Source: Flavobacterium agri (GTDB lineage Bacteria > Bacteroidota > Bacteroidia > Flavobacteriales > Flavobacteriaceae). From it: a stretch of 64,000 nucleotides of DNA. The position numbers and the translations under genes are program-made. Location: assembly GCF_013401995.1 (NCBI RefSeq), contig NZ_JACBJI010000004.1, positions 1-64,000 of the forward strand. Reading direction: 5' to 3'. The notes under the pieces were generated by a model that saw nothing but the letters and a program-made list of their open reading frames with translations, did no database searches and was not told where the DNA came from. Below, one piece after another: positions 25,866 to 34,343 of this stretch. How positions within the stretch are numbered: the stretch's first letter is position 1; every line of letters begins with the position of its first letter.

Positions 25866-26222
25866 ATGTCACGCGATATACAACTTAAAGAACGATGGGA
25901 AAAGCTCGTGCAATTCCTGTCGGATAGATTTTCACAAGGAGAAGACCTCGATCTGGATGGGATCATTTATTTGATCGGCGTTCAGGAATTGGGCAAAGTG
26001 CACAACAAATTCAAGAAGGACGAAAAGCTCAATTTGATGCACATCGCCATTTGCCGTCTGCTTGAACCGTACGGATTCTATGAATTCGACTTTGTGGATC
26101 GCGACGGTTGGCCGCATTACAAAGTCAAGGAACAATTGCCCGCGCTTAAGGCCGGAGAGCAATCGGTATTGATGAAAGAGGCGATCGTCTCTTATTTTCT
26201 CGAAAAAGGGCTAATCGATTAA
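25866..26222 (+). CDS. Conserved hypothetical protein
   Basis: 118 residues, soluble, no signal peptide. The composition (acidic/aromatic, with 'DLDGIIYLIGVQELGK' and 'FYEFDFVDRDGWPHY') is that of a compact alpha/beta protein; I recognise no domain family. The length and codon use match its neighbours, supporting a true gene. It stands between divergent cvpA and a histone-like gene. Function unknown. Confidence 0.8.
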   Translation: MSRDIQLKERWEKLVQFLSDRFSQGEDLDLDGIIYLIGVQELGKVHNKFKKDEKLNLMHIAICRLLEPYGFYEFDFVDRDGWPHYKVKEQLPALKAGEQSVLMKEAIVSYFLEKGLID

Positions 26223-26324
26223 AATCACAGATTTTTTTGACGAAAACACTGCATTTGGTCTATTTCTGAACGATTTGCTTTGCATAACCCAGAATTAGTC
26301 CTACCTTACTTTTAAATCGGAATT

Positions 26325-27116
26325 ATGGAACAGAATACACCAGAAAATTCAGGCCAAGAAAACAAACCTGTAGTGAGAAAGCCGCGTACGACGGCTGCAA
26401 AGAAACCGTCGACCGTGCGAAAGACTACGGTCAAAAAGCCGGTTGCTCCTAAAACTGCCGAAGTGAAAAGTGCAACGGTCAGAAAAACGGCCGCGAGAAA
26501 ACCGAGGGCGACTAAAACTGTTGCAGCTAAGACAATCGGAAGCGAAACGGCTGCGGAAACCAAGGCTCAAATCAAGCCGATCGTCAGGAAACCTGCGGGA
26601 AGAAAGCCAGCAGTGACCAAAACCATGGCCGAAAAACCTGTAGCGGCAAAACCGGCGACCAGAAAACCTGCCGTGAGAAAAACCGCTGCTACGAAATCCG
26701 CAGAAACGAAACCCATCGCTACAGAAGTGACGGCCGAAAAACCACAGGTGAAAACCACAGTACGTAAAACCACGGCCAGAAAACCAGCTGTTCGCAAAAC
26801 AGTGGCAAGGAAGCCCGTCGGAAGAAAACCGGCTGCGAATAAAGCCGTCGCTGCAGAAAAACCGGCAATGGAGACTGTTGCGGTTCAAGAAAGCGTTGCG
26901 TCGATCGCCGCTTCTCCGACCCCGAAAAAACTCAGCGACAAAAACCTAAAAAAACTCGAAAAAGCTGCCGAGCAGCTAAAGAAACTGCAGAAAAAAGAAA
27001 AGCAGAAGGAAAAAGAGAGAAGAGCGAAGAAAAAAGAGAAGGAAAAGAAGAAGCTAAAAGACAAAAAAGCCAAGAAAAAATCTTCGGACAAGAAAAAGAA
27101 GCCGAAGAAAAAATAA
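26325..27116 (+). CDS. Histone H1-like Lys/Ala/Pro-rich protein
   Basis: 263 residues with two parts. Residues about 14-190 are irregular repeats of R-K-P-A/T and A-A-K-x with the pattern K-x-A-V-R-K-T, as in histone H1 tails and Pseudomonas AlgP; no acidic cluster until the end of this part. Residues about 195-263 are a Lys/Glu-rich helix ('LKKLEKAAEQLKKLQKKEKQ') ending in a nearly pure lysine tail. No enzyme motif. The likely role is non-specific DNA binding or compaction. The repetitive DNA may vary in length between strains by slippage. The reverse strand also opens long frames here, an artefact of composition. Confidence 0.8.
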   Translation: MEQNTPENSGQENKPVVRKPRTTAAKKPSTVRKTTVKKPVAPKTAEVKSATVRKTAARKPRATKTVAAKTIGSETAAETKAQIKPIVRKPAGRKPAVTKTMAEKPVAAKPATRKPAVRKTAATKSAETKPIATEVTAEKPQVKTTVRKTTARKPAVRKTVARKPVGRKPAANKAVAAEKPAMETVAVQESVASIAASPTPKKLSDKNLKKLEKAAEQLKKLQKKEKQKEKERRAKKKEKEKKKLKDKKAKKKSSDKKKKPKKK

Positions 27117-27123
27117 TTTCCCC

Positions 27124-27151
27124 AACCGAAGCTCATAGTTTCGGTTTTTTT
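27124..27151 (+). terminator. Terminator of the histone-like gene
   Basis: AACCGAA pairs with TTCGGTT around a 9-base loop followed by a T run, 8 bases after the stop at 27116. Confidence 0.8.
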
Positions 27152-27188
27152 ACGTCTCGATTTAGCGTCGAAAATCTTTCAATTATTG

Positions 27189-27196
27189 TAAATTTG
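27189..27196 (+). promoter_or_regulatory. -7 box of pheS
   Basis: TAAATTTG, a TAnnTTTG match, 14 bases upstream of the ATG at 27211. No -33 TTG at the expected distance. Confidence 0.5.
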
Positions 27197-27210
27197 CCCC
27201 CTCAAAGCAC

Positions 27211-28236
27211 ATGAAGATGACCGACAAGATCAAAGAATACATTGCCGAAGCACGCGAATTCCAAACCGACAAGAAAGAACAACTTGAGGCTTTCCGTATC
27301 AAGTTTTTGGGAAGCAAAGGGCTTTTGAAAGACTTTTTCGCCGAGTTCAAGAACGTTCCGAACGAGATGAAGAAGGAATTCGGCCAGGTCATCAACGAGC
27401 TTAAGAATACGGCCGAAGAAAAAGTCAAGGCCATTCAGGAAGCACTTGAGAGCAAAGCCGAGGTAAAAGGCGGTTACGGCGACTTGACGCGTCCGGGCGA
27501 ACCCATGCCGATTGGGTCGCGCCATCCGATTTCGCTTGTGAAGAACCAGATCATCGATATTTTTTCGACCATAGGATTCAACGTTTCCGAAGGCCCGGAA
27601 ATCGAGGACGACTGGCACAACTTTACCGCGTTGAACCTTCCGGAATACCATCCGGCGCGCGACATGCAGGACACGTTTTTCATCCAGACGAATCCCGATG
27701 TCTTGTTGCGCACGCACACATCTTCGGTCCAGGTTCGTTATATGGAAAACAACAAACCGCCGATCCGGACGATTTCTCCGGGTCGCGTGTTCAGGAATGA
27801 AGCGGTTTCAAGCCGTTCGCATTGTATTTTCCACCAGGTCGAAGGACTTTACATTGACAAAGACGTTTCGTTTGCCGACTTGAAGCAGACGTTGCAATAT
27901 TTTACCAAGGAAATGTTCGGGAAGTCGAAAATCCGTCTTCGCCCGTCTTACTTTCCGTTTACCGAGCCAAGCGCCGAGGTCGATATTTATTGGGGTTTGA
28001 AAACCGAAACCGATTACCGCATCACCAAGGGAACGGGCTGGCTCGAGATCATGGGTTGCGGAATGGTCGACCCTAACGTTTTGAAGAACTGCGGCATCAA
28101 CCCGGACGAATACAACGGATTCGCTTTCGGTATGGGAATCGAGCGCATCGCGATGTTGTTGTACCAGATCGGCGACATCCGTATGTTTTATGAGAACGAC
28201 GTGCGATTTTTGGAGCAATTCAAGTCGAGCATCTAA
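27211..28236 (+). CDS. pheS: Phenylalanine-tRNA ligase alpha subunit
   Basis: 341 residues: N-terminal coiled-coil arm (about 1-85) that grips tRNA, then the class II catalytic domain. Motif 2 is seen as '[22 protein letters not shown]' (about 192-213, split over R and E), and motif 3 as '[21 protein letters not shown]' near the end. '[19 protein letters not shown]' is the conserved opening of the catalytic core. It charges tRNA-Phe with the beta subunit pheT, not in this window. A second ATG two codons in (27217, MTDKIKEY) matches the usual family N-terminus and may be the real start. Confidence 0.95.
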   Translation: MKMTDKIKEYIAEAREFQTDKKEQLEAFRIKFLGSKGLLKDFFAEFKNVPNEMKKEFGQVINELKNTAEEKVKAIQEALESKAEVKGGYGDLTRPGEPMPIGSRHPISLVKNQIIDIFSTIGFNVSEGPEIEDDWHNFTALNLPEYHPARDMQDTFFIQTNPDVLLRTHTSSVQVRYMENNKPPIRTISPGRVFRNEAVSSRSHCIFHQVEGLYIDKDVSFADLKQTLQYFTKEMFGKSKIRLRPSYFPFTEPSAEVDIYWGLKTETDYRITKGTGWLEIMGCGMVDPNVLKNCGINPDEYNGFAFGMGIERIAMLLYQIGDIRMFYENDVRFLEQFKSSI

Positions 28237-28240
28237 AATA

Positions 28241-28275
28241 AGACGGATAGATAATAGACAGATAGATAATAGACG
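28241..28275. repeat. Fold-back repeat family, locus C, left arm
   Basis: A 35-bp direct repetition of GATAGATAATAGAC-type units (AGACGGATAGATAATAGACA, then another unit ending GACG), 5 bases after the pheS stop. Its inverted partner is 28342-28373. Confidence 0.8.
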
Positions 28276-28299
28276 CATTTCGGAAACGGGTGCGTTTTA
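28273..28299 (+). terminator. Terminator of pheS
   Basis: ACGCA pairs with TGCGT, inner bases partly paired, with tail TTTTATTG. It shares its first strand with the end of the locus C repeat arm. Confidence 0.6.
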
Positions 28300-28341
28300 T
28301 TGTTTGATTGAAAGTCTTGATTTGTCGCTTTCTCCGAAGAA

Positions 28342-28373
28342 TCTATTATCTATCTGTTTATCATCTATTATCT
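28342..28373. repeat. Fold-back repeat family, locus C, right arm
   Basis: Inverted copy of the unit (TCTATTATCTATCTGTTTAT and on). It ends 5 bases before the ATG at 28379, so the repeat forms the leader or promoter of the 135-residue gene. Confidence 0.8.
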
Positions 28374-28378
28374 GAAAA

Positions 28379-28786
28379 ATGAAGAAAGATATTGTCATCC
28401 CCAAAGTAGAAAACGTTTTCCTCGCCGCGATCCAGGAGTGGAGCGACGATTTTATGGAAAAAGTATGGTTCGTGCATTTGGTCAACGATTCCGATTTCGA
28501 TCTGGACAACGTGATGGTTGTCTCGAAAGCGTTCGGAACGATCAATGGCGAAATGAAGAAGACCTCGTTGCTGCGTCACGCGTTCGTGAAAGTCCCGACA
28601 CAATCGCTCGTAAAGATCGAAATGGTCGAAAAGAGCGTGCTTGCGCTCAACAACGAATTCATGGTGACGTATTTCATCGGGAATACGCTTTACGACAAAA
28701 AGTTCATTTTCCGGACCAATACGATCAACGAACGCGCTACGGAAGAAGTGCCGCACATCTGGCAGCCCGGAGTCGTCGTGCGCTAA
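28379..28786 (+). CDS. Conserved hypothetical protein downstream of pheS
   Basis: 135 residues, soluble, no signal peptide. The sequence (for example 'EWSDDFMEKVWFVHLVNDSDFDLDNVMVVS' and 'GEMKKTSLLRHAFVKVP') reads as an all-beta/mixed fold with no motif I recognise. It looks like a real gene by codon use. The fold-back repeat ends 5 bases before its start codon; it is convergent with a small membrane protein gene whose stop overlaps its own by two bases. Confidence 0.8.
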   Translation: MKKDIVIPKVENVFLAAIQEWSDDFMEKVWFVHLVNDSDFDLDNVMVVSKAFGTINGEMKKTSLLRHAFVKVPTQSLVKIEMVEKSVLALNNEFMVTYFIGNTLYDKKFIFRTNTINERATEEVPHIWQPGVVVR

Positions 28787-28989
28787 TTTGCCTGTTTCTT
28801 ACCGGCGCTGAAATATCCGACGGGAAAAATCCCAACCAACGTGTAAACAAGCGATCTGAGCCAAAAACTTCCCGAATTCACGATTTCCGAAAGTGTTTTT
28901 TCCTGCAAATCGAAAAGTGCCGAAAAAATCAGCATAAGAATTCCCCAAAGCAAACCAAATTTCAGGGCTGTTTTCCAACGTTCGCTCAT
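28783..28989 (-). CDS. Small two-TM membrane protein
   Basis: 68 residues with two hydrophobic segments (about 8-26 and 43-62) separated by a charged loop; hairpin inner-membrane topology. Function unknown. It begins one base after the gpsA stop, so it is co-transcribed with gpsA. Its TAG overlaps the stop of the convergent 135-residue gene. Confidence 0.75.
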   Translation of the reverse strand: MSERWKTALKFGLLWGILMLIFSALFDLQEKTLSEIVNSGSFWLRSLVYTLVGIFPVGYFSAGKKQAN

Positions 28990-28990
28990 A

Positions 28991-29986
28991 TCAGTCTAAT
29001 TTTTCAGTTAATTTCCTAAAAACCTTTTTGGCTTCTTTGCCTTCGTATAAAACGTCGTAAACGGCATTGATGATCGGAGTCTTCGCTTCGAGCTTTTCGT
29101 TGAGCCTATGCGCGCTTTTGGCCGCGTAATAACCTTCGGCGACCATGTTCATCTCCATTTGGGCACTTTTCACAGTATAACCTTTGCCGATCATGTTGCC
29201 GAACATGCGATTTCTTGAGAAAACAGAATATCCGGTAACGAGCAAATCACCCAGATATGCCGAATTGTTAATGTTGCGCTTCATCTTGTGCACTTTTCGG
29301 ATGAATTTCTTCATCTCACGTATGCTGTTGCTCATCAAAACCGACTGGAAATTGTCTCCGTAGCCCAAACCGTGCGCGATTCCGGCGGCGATGGCATAAA
29401 TGTTCTTGAGCATCGCGGCGTATTCGCTTCCGATGATATCGTCCGAAATCTTGGTTTTGATATAATCGCTGGACAACGCCGCGGCCATGATTTTTGCTTT
29501 TTGACTGTCGCCGCACGCGATGGTCAAGTAGGAAAGGCGTTCGAGCGCGACTTCCTCGGCGTGGCAAGGACCTGTGATGACGCCTATGTTCTCGAACGGG
29601 ATGTCGTATGTGTCGTTGAAATGCTCCCCGACGATAAGGCTCGTTTCGGGAACGATTCCTTTGATTGCCGAAAAAATCACTTTGCCTTCGAGGCTCGCCG
29701 TGAGTTTGCTCATCTCGTCATTGAGGAAAGCCGACGGAATCGCGAAAATGATATAATCGGCAAATGCTACGGCTTCGTTGATGTCGGTCGTAAGACGCAG
29801 TTTGTTCGGATTGAATTCTACCGAACTCAAATAATTCGGGTTGTGGTGATGCGTCTTCAAATGGTCGATCGCGTCCTGGTTTCGCATATACCAAGCGATC
29901 TCGTCACAGTTCACGCATAGCATTTTGGCGATTGCGGTCGCCCAGCTTCCGCCTCCTATGACGGCAAATTTGAGTTTTTGGCTCAT
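28991..29986 (-). CDS. gpsA: NAD(P)-dependent glycerol-3-phosphate dehydrogenase
   Basis: 331 residues. The Rossmann loop G-G-G-S-W-A-T-A is near the N-terminus (9-16), 'FAIPSAFL' follows, 'GPCHAEEVA' and the catalytic Lys in 'MLKNIYAIAAGIA' are present, with the C-terminal helix domain 'GDLLVTGYS'. It converts dihydroxyacetone phosphate to sn-glycerol 3-phosphate for phospholipid synthesis. Family length is normal (320-340). A minus-strand -7 box lies at 30007-30014, 20 bases upstream. Followed by a small membrane protein gene. Confidence 0.95.
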   Translation of the reverse strand: MSQKLKFAVIGGGSWATAIAKMLCVNCDEIAWYMRNQDAIDHLKTHHHNPNYLSSVEFNPNKLRLTTDINEAVAFADYIIFAIPSAFLNDEMSKLTASLEGKVIFSAIKGIVPETSLIVGEHFNDTYDIPFENIGVITGPCHAEEVALERLSYLTIACGDSQKAKIMAAALSSDYIKTKISDDIIGSEYAAMLKNIYAIAAGIAHGLGYGDNFQSVLMSNSIREMKKFIRKVHKMKRNINNSAYLGDLLVTGYSVFSRNRMFGNMIGKGYTVKSAQMEMNMVAEGYYAAKSAHRLNEKLEAKTPIINAVYDVLYEGKEAKKVFRKLTEKLD

Positions 29987-30006
29987 GGGAATGTAGTTGT
30001 TCGTCT

Positions 30007-30014
30007 CAAAAATA
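30007..30014 (-). promoter_or_regulatory. -7 box of gpsA
   Basis: CAAAAATA on the plus strand is TATTTTTG on the minus strand, 20 bases upstream of the gpsA ATG. Confidence 0.45.
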
Positions 30015-30132
30015 GTTCAAAAAAAGCAATGGTATCCGCAGTTGTGATGAATATTCCCGTTAAAAGGAAAGTCGTCCAAAACCTTAAGTTAATTTTAACT
30101 TATTATTATGATTCTGAGCACAATGCGAGGTA

Positions 30133-30250
30133 TAAATTTGCGTTCTATAGCTTATTATATAATCTTGAACGATTACAGAAAAGTTAGTTAAATTTTGTTT
30201 TTGGTGTTTTGAGAAAGGCGCTTTTGAACTTGTTCAGAAGCGCCTTTTGA
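30133..30250 (+). other. Possible small RNA between gpsA and the TPR gene
   Basis: A TAAATTTG box (30133-30140) is followed 73 bases later by a 16-bp hairpin. No ATG-initiated frame of note lies between. If the box is active, a transcript of about 105 bases would result. No -33 element is seen, and the hairpin is better explained as the terminator of the leftward TPR operon, so this is weak. Confidence 0.25.
30214..30250. terminator. Terminator hairpin after the TPR gene
   Basis: AAAGGCGCTTTTGAAC pairs with GTTCAGAAGCGCCTTT over 16 bp with one G-T pair and a 2-base loop. It lies 22 bases beyond the stop of the leftward TPR gene; the T tail is slightly better in the plus direction (TTTTGATTTG). 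Confidence 0.7.
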
Positions 30251-30271
30251 TTTGTTGTCGCTTGGGCTCGT

Positions 30272-31267
30272 TTATTTACAGATAAGTTTCTTGAGGTTCT
30301 CCAATTCGTCTCCGTACGACTTCGTAAAACCCAATTCGAGCGCTTTTTTCACATCCTGGCATGCCGCTTCCACGTTGTTCTGTTCGTTGTATATCAACGC
30401 TCGGTTGCGGAATGCATAACTGTTGTCTGCAGAAAGTGAAATAGATTGGTTGACGTCCGACATCGCACCGTTCAAATCCCCGAGTTTCATTTTCGCATAA
30501 CCGCGATTGTTGTAAAGCAAAGACGCGGATACATTGTCTTGAAGTTTTGCTTTCGAACTTACTTCGGTCGTTCCGTCTGCGGCCACTTTTGGCGATAACG
30601 AAATGGCCTTGTCGTAAATCTGCAGCGCTTTTGCATAATCGTTCTTCGCCAGGTATCGGAATCCCAGATTGTTATAAACCGACGGCACTTTCGGATAGGT
30701 CTTGACGGCTTCTTCCAAATACGAAATCGCTTCGTCGTTGCGGTTGAGTCTGCCCAAAACCGCTCCGATATTGGTGATGCACGCGAATTTCAAACCGTCT
30801 TCAGGATTGCTTTCGAGTACTTTTTTGTAGTCTTTCACGGCGCCTTCCAAATCGCCCTGATTGCGTCTGATGTCGCCGTTCAAAGCCAAAAGACGCGTTT
30901 CAAGTACTTTATCGCCATTTGCTTTCTGCAAAGCCACGTCGTGGTCGAGTTTGGCTTCGGTCAACGCGTTCACGGTAAAGAAGAACAAAGCGCGGTCGTA
31001 CAGCAAAATCGCCGAATCGGGCTCGAGTTTGATCGAAGTCGAATAATCTTCGTATGCCTTGTCGTAATCGGTGTCCATCGAATACGCGAAGGCACGCTTG
31101 TTGTAATATTTGGCGTTTTTGGGCTCGGCTTTTATCGCATCGGAATACAGCGATATGGCAGCTTTGAAATCGCCTGTTTTCATCTTGGCCTCGGCCGCGT
31201 CGAGTTGTTTTTTGCCTTGGGCCGAAACGAATCCGCAAACCAGAAGCATCATTAAAAATCGCGTCAT
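30272..31267 (-). CDS. TPR repeat protein, secreted
   Basis: 331 residues: a short signal peptide (MTRFLMMLLVCGFVSAQ) followed by about eight tetratricopeptide repeats over the whole length, with the consensus W/L-G-Y-A-F-A-P pattern in units such as 'GDFKAAISLYSDAIKAEPKN', 'TDYDKAYEDYSTSIKLEPDS' and 'NDYAKALQIYDKAISLSPK'. A periplasmic scaffold or adaptor; no partner can be named. Last gene of the yicC - gmk - nadD - TPR leftward operon, overlapping nadD by 4 bases. A strong hairpin follows. Confidence 0.88.
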   Translation of the reverse strand: MTRFLMMLLVCGFVSAQGKKQLDAAEAKMKTGDFKAAISLYSDAIKAEPKNAKYYNKRAFAYSMDTDYDKAYEDYSTSIKLEPDSAILLYDRALFFFTVNALTEAKLDHDVALQKANGDKVLETRLLALNGDIRRNQGDLEGAVKDYKKVLESNPEDGLKFACITNIGAVLGRLNRNDEAISYLEEAVKTYPKVPSVYNNLGFRYLAKNDYAKALQIYDKAISLSPKVAADGTTEVSSKAKLQDNVSASLLYNNRGYAKMKLGDLNGAMSDVNQSISLSADNSYAFRNRALIYNEQNNVEAACQDVKKALELGFTKSYGDELENLKKLICK

Positions 31268-31845
31268 TTTCGATAGATATTGTTATGGTCGATATAGTTC
31301 CAAACCTTTTCGGGCAACAAAGCTTTCGGGTTTTTCTTGTCTTTGATGGCGTCGCGGATGAAAGTCGATGAAATTTCAACAATCGGCGCGTCGATAAACT
31401 TTACTCGTGAATGGTTTTCCAATCCCGATTTTTCGGTTTCCGAAGAAATCCGCGGGTAAACCAAAATGTCGTAACGCTCCAAAATCACCTCGAAATTCTT
31501 CCATTTGTGAAGCGAATTGATGTTGTCTTCGCCCATGATCAGCGCAAATTCGTAATTCGGGAATTTTTCCTCGAGATGCGCAAGCGTGTTGATCGTATAA
31601 TTGGGTTGCTCGAGTTTGAATTCGATGTCGCTCGCCTTGAGTTTCGGATAATCTTCCACGGCCAAACGGACCAGTTCCAGACGCGTGTAATCGTCGAGCA
31701 AAGTTGCCTTTTTCTTAAACGGATTATGAGGCGTGACGACGAGCCAGACTTGATCCAAATCGGTGAATTCGGCCATGTGGTTGGCGATGATCAGATGTCC
31801 GACGTGAATCGGATTGAACGTCCCGAAATATAACCCGACTTTCAA
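31264..31845 (-). CDS. nadD: Nicotinate-nucleotide adenylyltransferase
   Basis: 193 residues. The nucleotidyltransferase signature 'GTFNPIHVGH' is at 8-17 and the second motif 'STFIRDAI' near 160-167; 'LIMGEDNINSLHKWKNF' and 'YTINTLAHLEEKFP' are typical NadD segments. It makes deamido-NAD from nicotinate mononucleotide and ATP. 3 bases after gmk; overlaps the TPR gene by 4 bases. Confidence 0.95.
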   Translation of the reverse strand: MKVGLYFGTFNPIHVGHLIIANHMAEFTDLDQVWLVVTPHNPFKKKATLLDDYTRLELVRLAVEDYPKLKASDIEFKLEQPNYTINTLAHLEEKFPNYEFALIMGEDNINSLHKWKNFEVILERYDILVYPRISSETEKSGLENHSRVKFIDAPIVEISSTFIRDAIKDKKNPKALLPEKVWNYIDHNNIYRK

Positions 31846-31848
31846 AAC

Positions 31849-32442
31849 CTATTCTTTGTGTGGAACGTGGCCCGTCTTGATGAAATCGCTGACCAGATCG
31901 TAGGCTTTTTGCTTCGCCTGGGACAGGTCGGCATTTTCTACGATGACGTCAAAAAGAGGAGATGTCGCAAGTTCTGCAGACGATTTGGCGATGCGCATCG
32001 CGATTTTTTCCTCACTTTCGGTAGAGCGTTGCTTGAGGCGGCGCTTGAGTTCGTCTATGCTCGGCGGTTTTACGAAAATCGCGATCGTGTCTTCGGGGAA
32101 TTTGCGTTTGATGCGCAATCCGCCCGAAACGTCGATGTCGAAAATCACATTTTTTCCGGCATTGCGGATGGCTTCGACTTCAGATTTGAGCGTTCCGTAG
32201 AACATGTCGGGATACACTTCTTCCCATTCGACGAAATCTTCGGCCTTGATGTGCTGTTTGAAATCGTGTACCGACATGAAATGGTAGTCGTTCCCGTGGG
32301 CTTCCTGTCCGCGCGGCTCACGTGAAGTGGCCGAAATCGAGAATTCGAGCTTCAATTCGGGATGTTGCAGCAAATGGCGTACGATCGTGGTTTTTCCTGA
32401 TCCGGACGGAGCCGAAAAAACAATCAGTTTTCCTTTCTCCAT
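31849..32442 (-). CDS. gmk: Guanylate kinase
   Basis: 197 residues. P-loop S-A-P-S-G-S-G-K-T-T is at about 9-18; 'SISATSREPRGQEAHGNDYHFMS' (about 36-58) binds GMP and 'FIDIDVSGGLRIKR'-type region plus 'RRLKQRSTESEEKIAMRIA' forms the lid. It phosphorylates GMP to GDP. Starts at the base adjoining the yicC stop. Confidence 0.95.
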   Translation of the reverse strand: MEKGKLIVFSAPSGSGKTTIVRHLLQHPELKLEFSISATSREPRGQEAHGNDYHFMSVHDFKQHIKAEDFVEWEEVYPDMFYGTLKSEVEAIRNAGKNVIFDIDVSGGLRIKRKFPEDTIAIFVKPPSIDELKRRLKQRSTESEEKIAMRIAKSSAELATSPLFDVIVENADLSQAKQKAYDLVSDFIKTGHVPHKE

Positions 32443-33303
32443 CTACAACACGTTTAGCACTTGTTCCTTGATTTTCTCGAGTTCGTCCTTCATCTGGACG
32501 ACGAGTTTCTGCATCGCTGCATGGTTCGATTTCGAGCCCATCGTATTGATTTCACGTCCCATTTCCTGGGTGATGAAACCGAGCTTGCGGCCGTTGGCTT
32601 CTTTGTCGGCCAAGGTTTGTATGAAGTAGTTGAGGTGGTTTTCCAAACGGACTTTTTCCTCGGTGATATCGTATTTCTCGAGGTAGAAAATCAATTCCTG
32701 TTCGAATCGGTTTTCGTCCAACGTCACTTTGAGGTCTTCAAGAGCTGCGGAAAGGCGTTTCTTGACGTTTTCGATGCGTTCCCCGTCCATGGCAACCGTC
32801 GCGTTCATCATGGTCATGATGTTGGCGATGCGTTGCAGGAATTCTTTCTCAAGAGCGGAACCTTCGGCGATTCGGAACGATTTGATGTTGCCGACCGCTT
32901 CAGAAATCACGCCCTCGATCTGTTTCCACTCGTTTTCGTCCACTTCCTCGCGTTCGGTTTTGAGCGCGTCGGGCATACGGACGGCCATTTTCATGAGTTC
33001 GGTCTCATCGGCGTTGGGATACACTTCCAAAAGTTGCCCGATGTAGGCTTTCACGATCGGAATGTTGACGCGTGTCGCGGTCTGCTCGGTCGTGTTTTCC
33101 ACGTAAATCGCAAAATCGATCTTGCCTCGCTCGAGAGCGTTCGACAATTGGGTACGAAGCCCGAGTTCCATTTCGCGATAGACCGACGGCATGCGCACGT
33201 TAAGGTCCAAACCTTTGCTGTTAAGGGATTTGATTTCGACGGTAATCTTTTTGGAAGGCAACTGGAGCGTGGCCTTTCCAAATCCGGTCATGGATTGTAT
33301 CAT
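32443..33303 (-). CDS. YicC family endoribonuclease
   Basis: 286 residues. Opens with the family signature M-I-Q-S-M-T-G-F-G-K-A and 'IKSLNSKGLDLNVRMPSVYREME', and ends with the C-terminal DUF1732 segment 'LVVQMKDELEKIKEQVLNVL'. YicC proteins are ribonucleases that affect small-RNA decay and stationary-phase survival. First gene of the leftward yicC - gmk - nadD - TPR operon. Confidence 0.93.
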   Translation of the reverse strand: MIQSMTGFGKATLQLPSKKITVEIKSLNSKGLDLNVRMPSVYREMELGLRTQLSNALERGKIDFAIYVENTTEQTATRVNIPIVKAYIGQLLEVYPNADETELMKMAVRMPDALKTEREEVDENEWKQIEGVISEAVGNIKSFRIAEGSALEKEFLQRIANIMTMMNATVAMDGERIENVKKRLSAALEDLKVTLDENRFEQELIFYLEKYDITEEKVRLENHLNYFIQTLADKEANGRKLGFITQEMGREINTMGSKSNHAAMQKLVVQMKDELEKIKEQVLNVL

Positions 33304-33322
33304 GTGCTCTAAAAAAGTTGCA

Positions 33323-33355
33323 CAAAGATAACAATTACAGACAAGGCGAGGTCAA
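33323..33355 (-). promoter_or_regulatory. Promoter of the yicC operon
   Basis: On the minus strand TATCTTTG (33323-33330, CAAAGATA on plus) is preceded by TTG (33353-33355) at 22 bases. The -7 box is 20 bases upstream of the yicC ATG. Spacing is at the long end of the accepted range. Confidence 0.5.
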
Positions 33356-34242
33356 TTCGCGGGATTCTTCTTGCGCGTGACCAGATAAACCCCGATGAAA
33401 ATCAGTAAGGCGGCCGAAATCTTGATCCAACTCAATTGGTCTTTTCCGAGTCCGATCGCGAAAACCGTGGCGAACAAGGGTTGCAGATAGATGAAAACAG
33501 CAACTGTCGTGGGTTTTAGTTCCTTCATCGACAACAGATTCAGCAAATAGGTAAGGAATGTCGAAATGATGACGACGAACGCCATTTTGAGTGCGACCGA
33601 CGTCGGTAGAAATTCCCATGAAACCTGAGAAAATTCACTCCATCCGAAAGGCAAAACCATGATGAATCCGAAAAGATAGATCCACTTGACGAACGTGAAC
33701 GCGTTGTATTTGTCCATGAGTTTGCGCACCATGATAAGGTACAATCCGTAAGAAACCGCGTTCACGAAAACCAGGAAATTGCCGAGTGGCGCGTTCGTGG
33801 CGTTTCCTATCGATTTTCCGTATCCGATCAAAACCGCCGTGCCGACCAATCCGAGGACGATGCCGACCGCTTTTGAAGTCTGCATGCGCTCCTTCATGAT
33901 GATCGATGACAGAATTAACACGATAATTGGCGTCGTACACATCAAAACCGCTGCGGAAATCGGCGAGGTGAGACTCAAACCCTTGAAAAATGTGAGCATG
34001 TTGAACGCGACTCCGAAAAACGCGGCTGCGGTAATTCTCGGGAAATCGTTTTTCGCGATTTTTTCCTTTACCGAAAACAACCACGCGAGCCAGAACAATA
34101 CCACTGAACCGCCCACGCGCATCACGATGAAGCCGAAAGCGCCTACGTATTTGGGCATGACGTCTTTTGCGATCGTAAACGTGACGCCGTAAATAATCGA
34201 GACCAATGTGGCCGCGACTAGAGCGAGATTCCTTTTTGACAT
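33352..34242 (-). CDS. EamA/DMT family transporter
   Basis: 296 residues with ten predicted transmembrane helices in two five-helix repeats of the EamA type; the first ends '...GFIVMRVGGSVVLFWLAWLF' and the second starts 'LGNFLVFVNAVSYGLYLIMVRKLM'. Drug/metabolite transporter superfamily exporters carry amino acids, nucleotides or metabolites; substrate not predictable. Last gene of a leftward series behind the ArsC-like and DUF3298 genes. Confidence 0.9.
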   Translation of the reverse strand: MSKRNLALVAATLVSIIYGVTFTIAKDVMPKYVGAFGFIVMRVGGSVVLFWLAWLFSVKEKIAKNDFPRITAAAFFGVAFNMLTFFKGLSLTSPISAAVLMCTTPIIVLILSSIIMKERMQTSKAVGIVLGLVGTAVLIGYGKSIGNATNAPLGNFLVFVNAVSYGLYLIMVRKLMDKYNAFTFVKWIYLFGFIMVLPFGWSEFSQVSWEFLPTSVALKMAFVVIISTFLTYLLNLLSMKELKPTTVAVFIYLQPLFATVFAIGLGKDQLSWIKISAALLIFIGVYLVTRKKNPAN

Positions 34243-34343
34243 TGTTATTGCTTTATTTCTTATTATTTATTGTTATTGCCGTTTGCGTGGTAGTGGAGTC
34301 TTTTGCGAGGCAATAAAGAATACAAATAAGAATAAGGAATAAA

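Noticed and set aside
26349..26888. 179-residue Ser/Arg/Phe-rich minus-strand frame
   Set aside because: Artefact of the repetitive histone-like gene on the other strand.
28409..28420. Third copy of GAAAACGTTTTC
   Set aside because: Lies within a coding gene where GAA-AAC-GTT-TTC encodes E-N-V-F with favoured codons; not counted as an operator.
29978..30187. 69-residue plus-strand frame in the gap after gpsA
   Set aside because: Overlaps the gpsA start and its -7 box on the other strand, and has no family features.
32461..33312. 283-residue plus-strand frame opposite yicC
   Set aside because: Antisense shadow; Phe/Val/His composition and no match.
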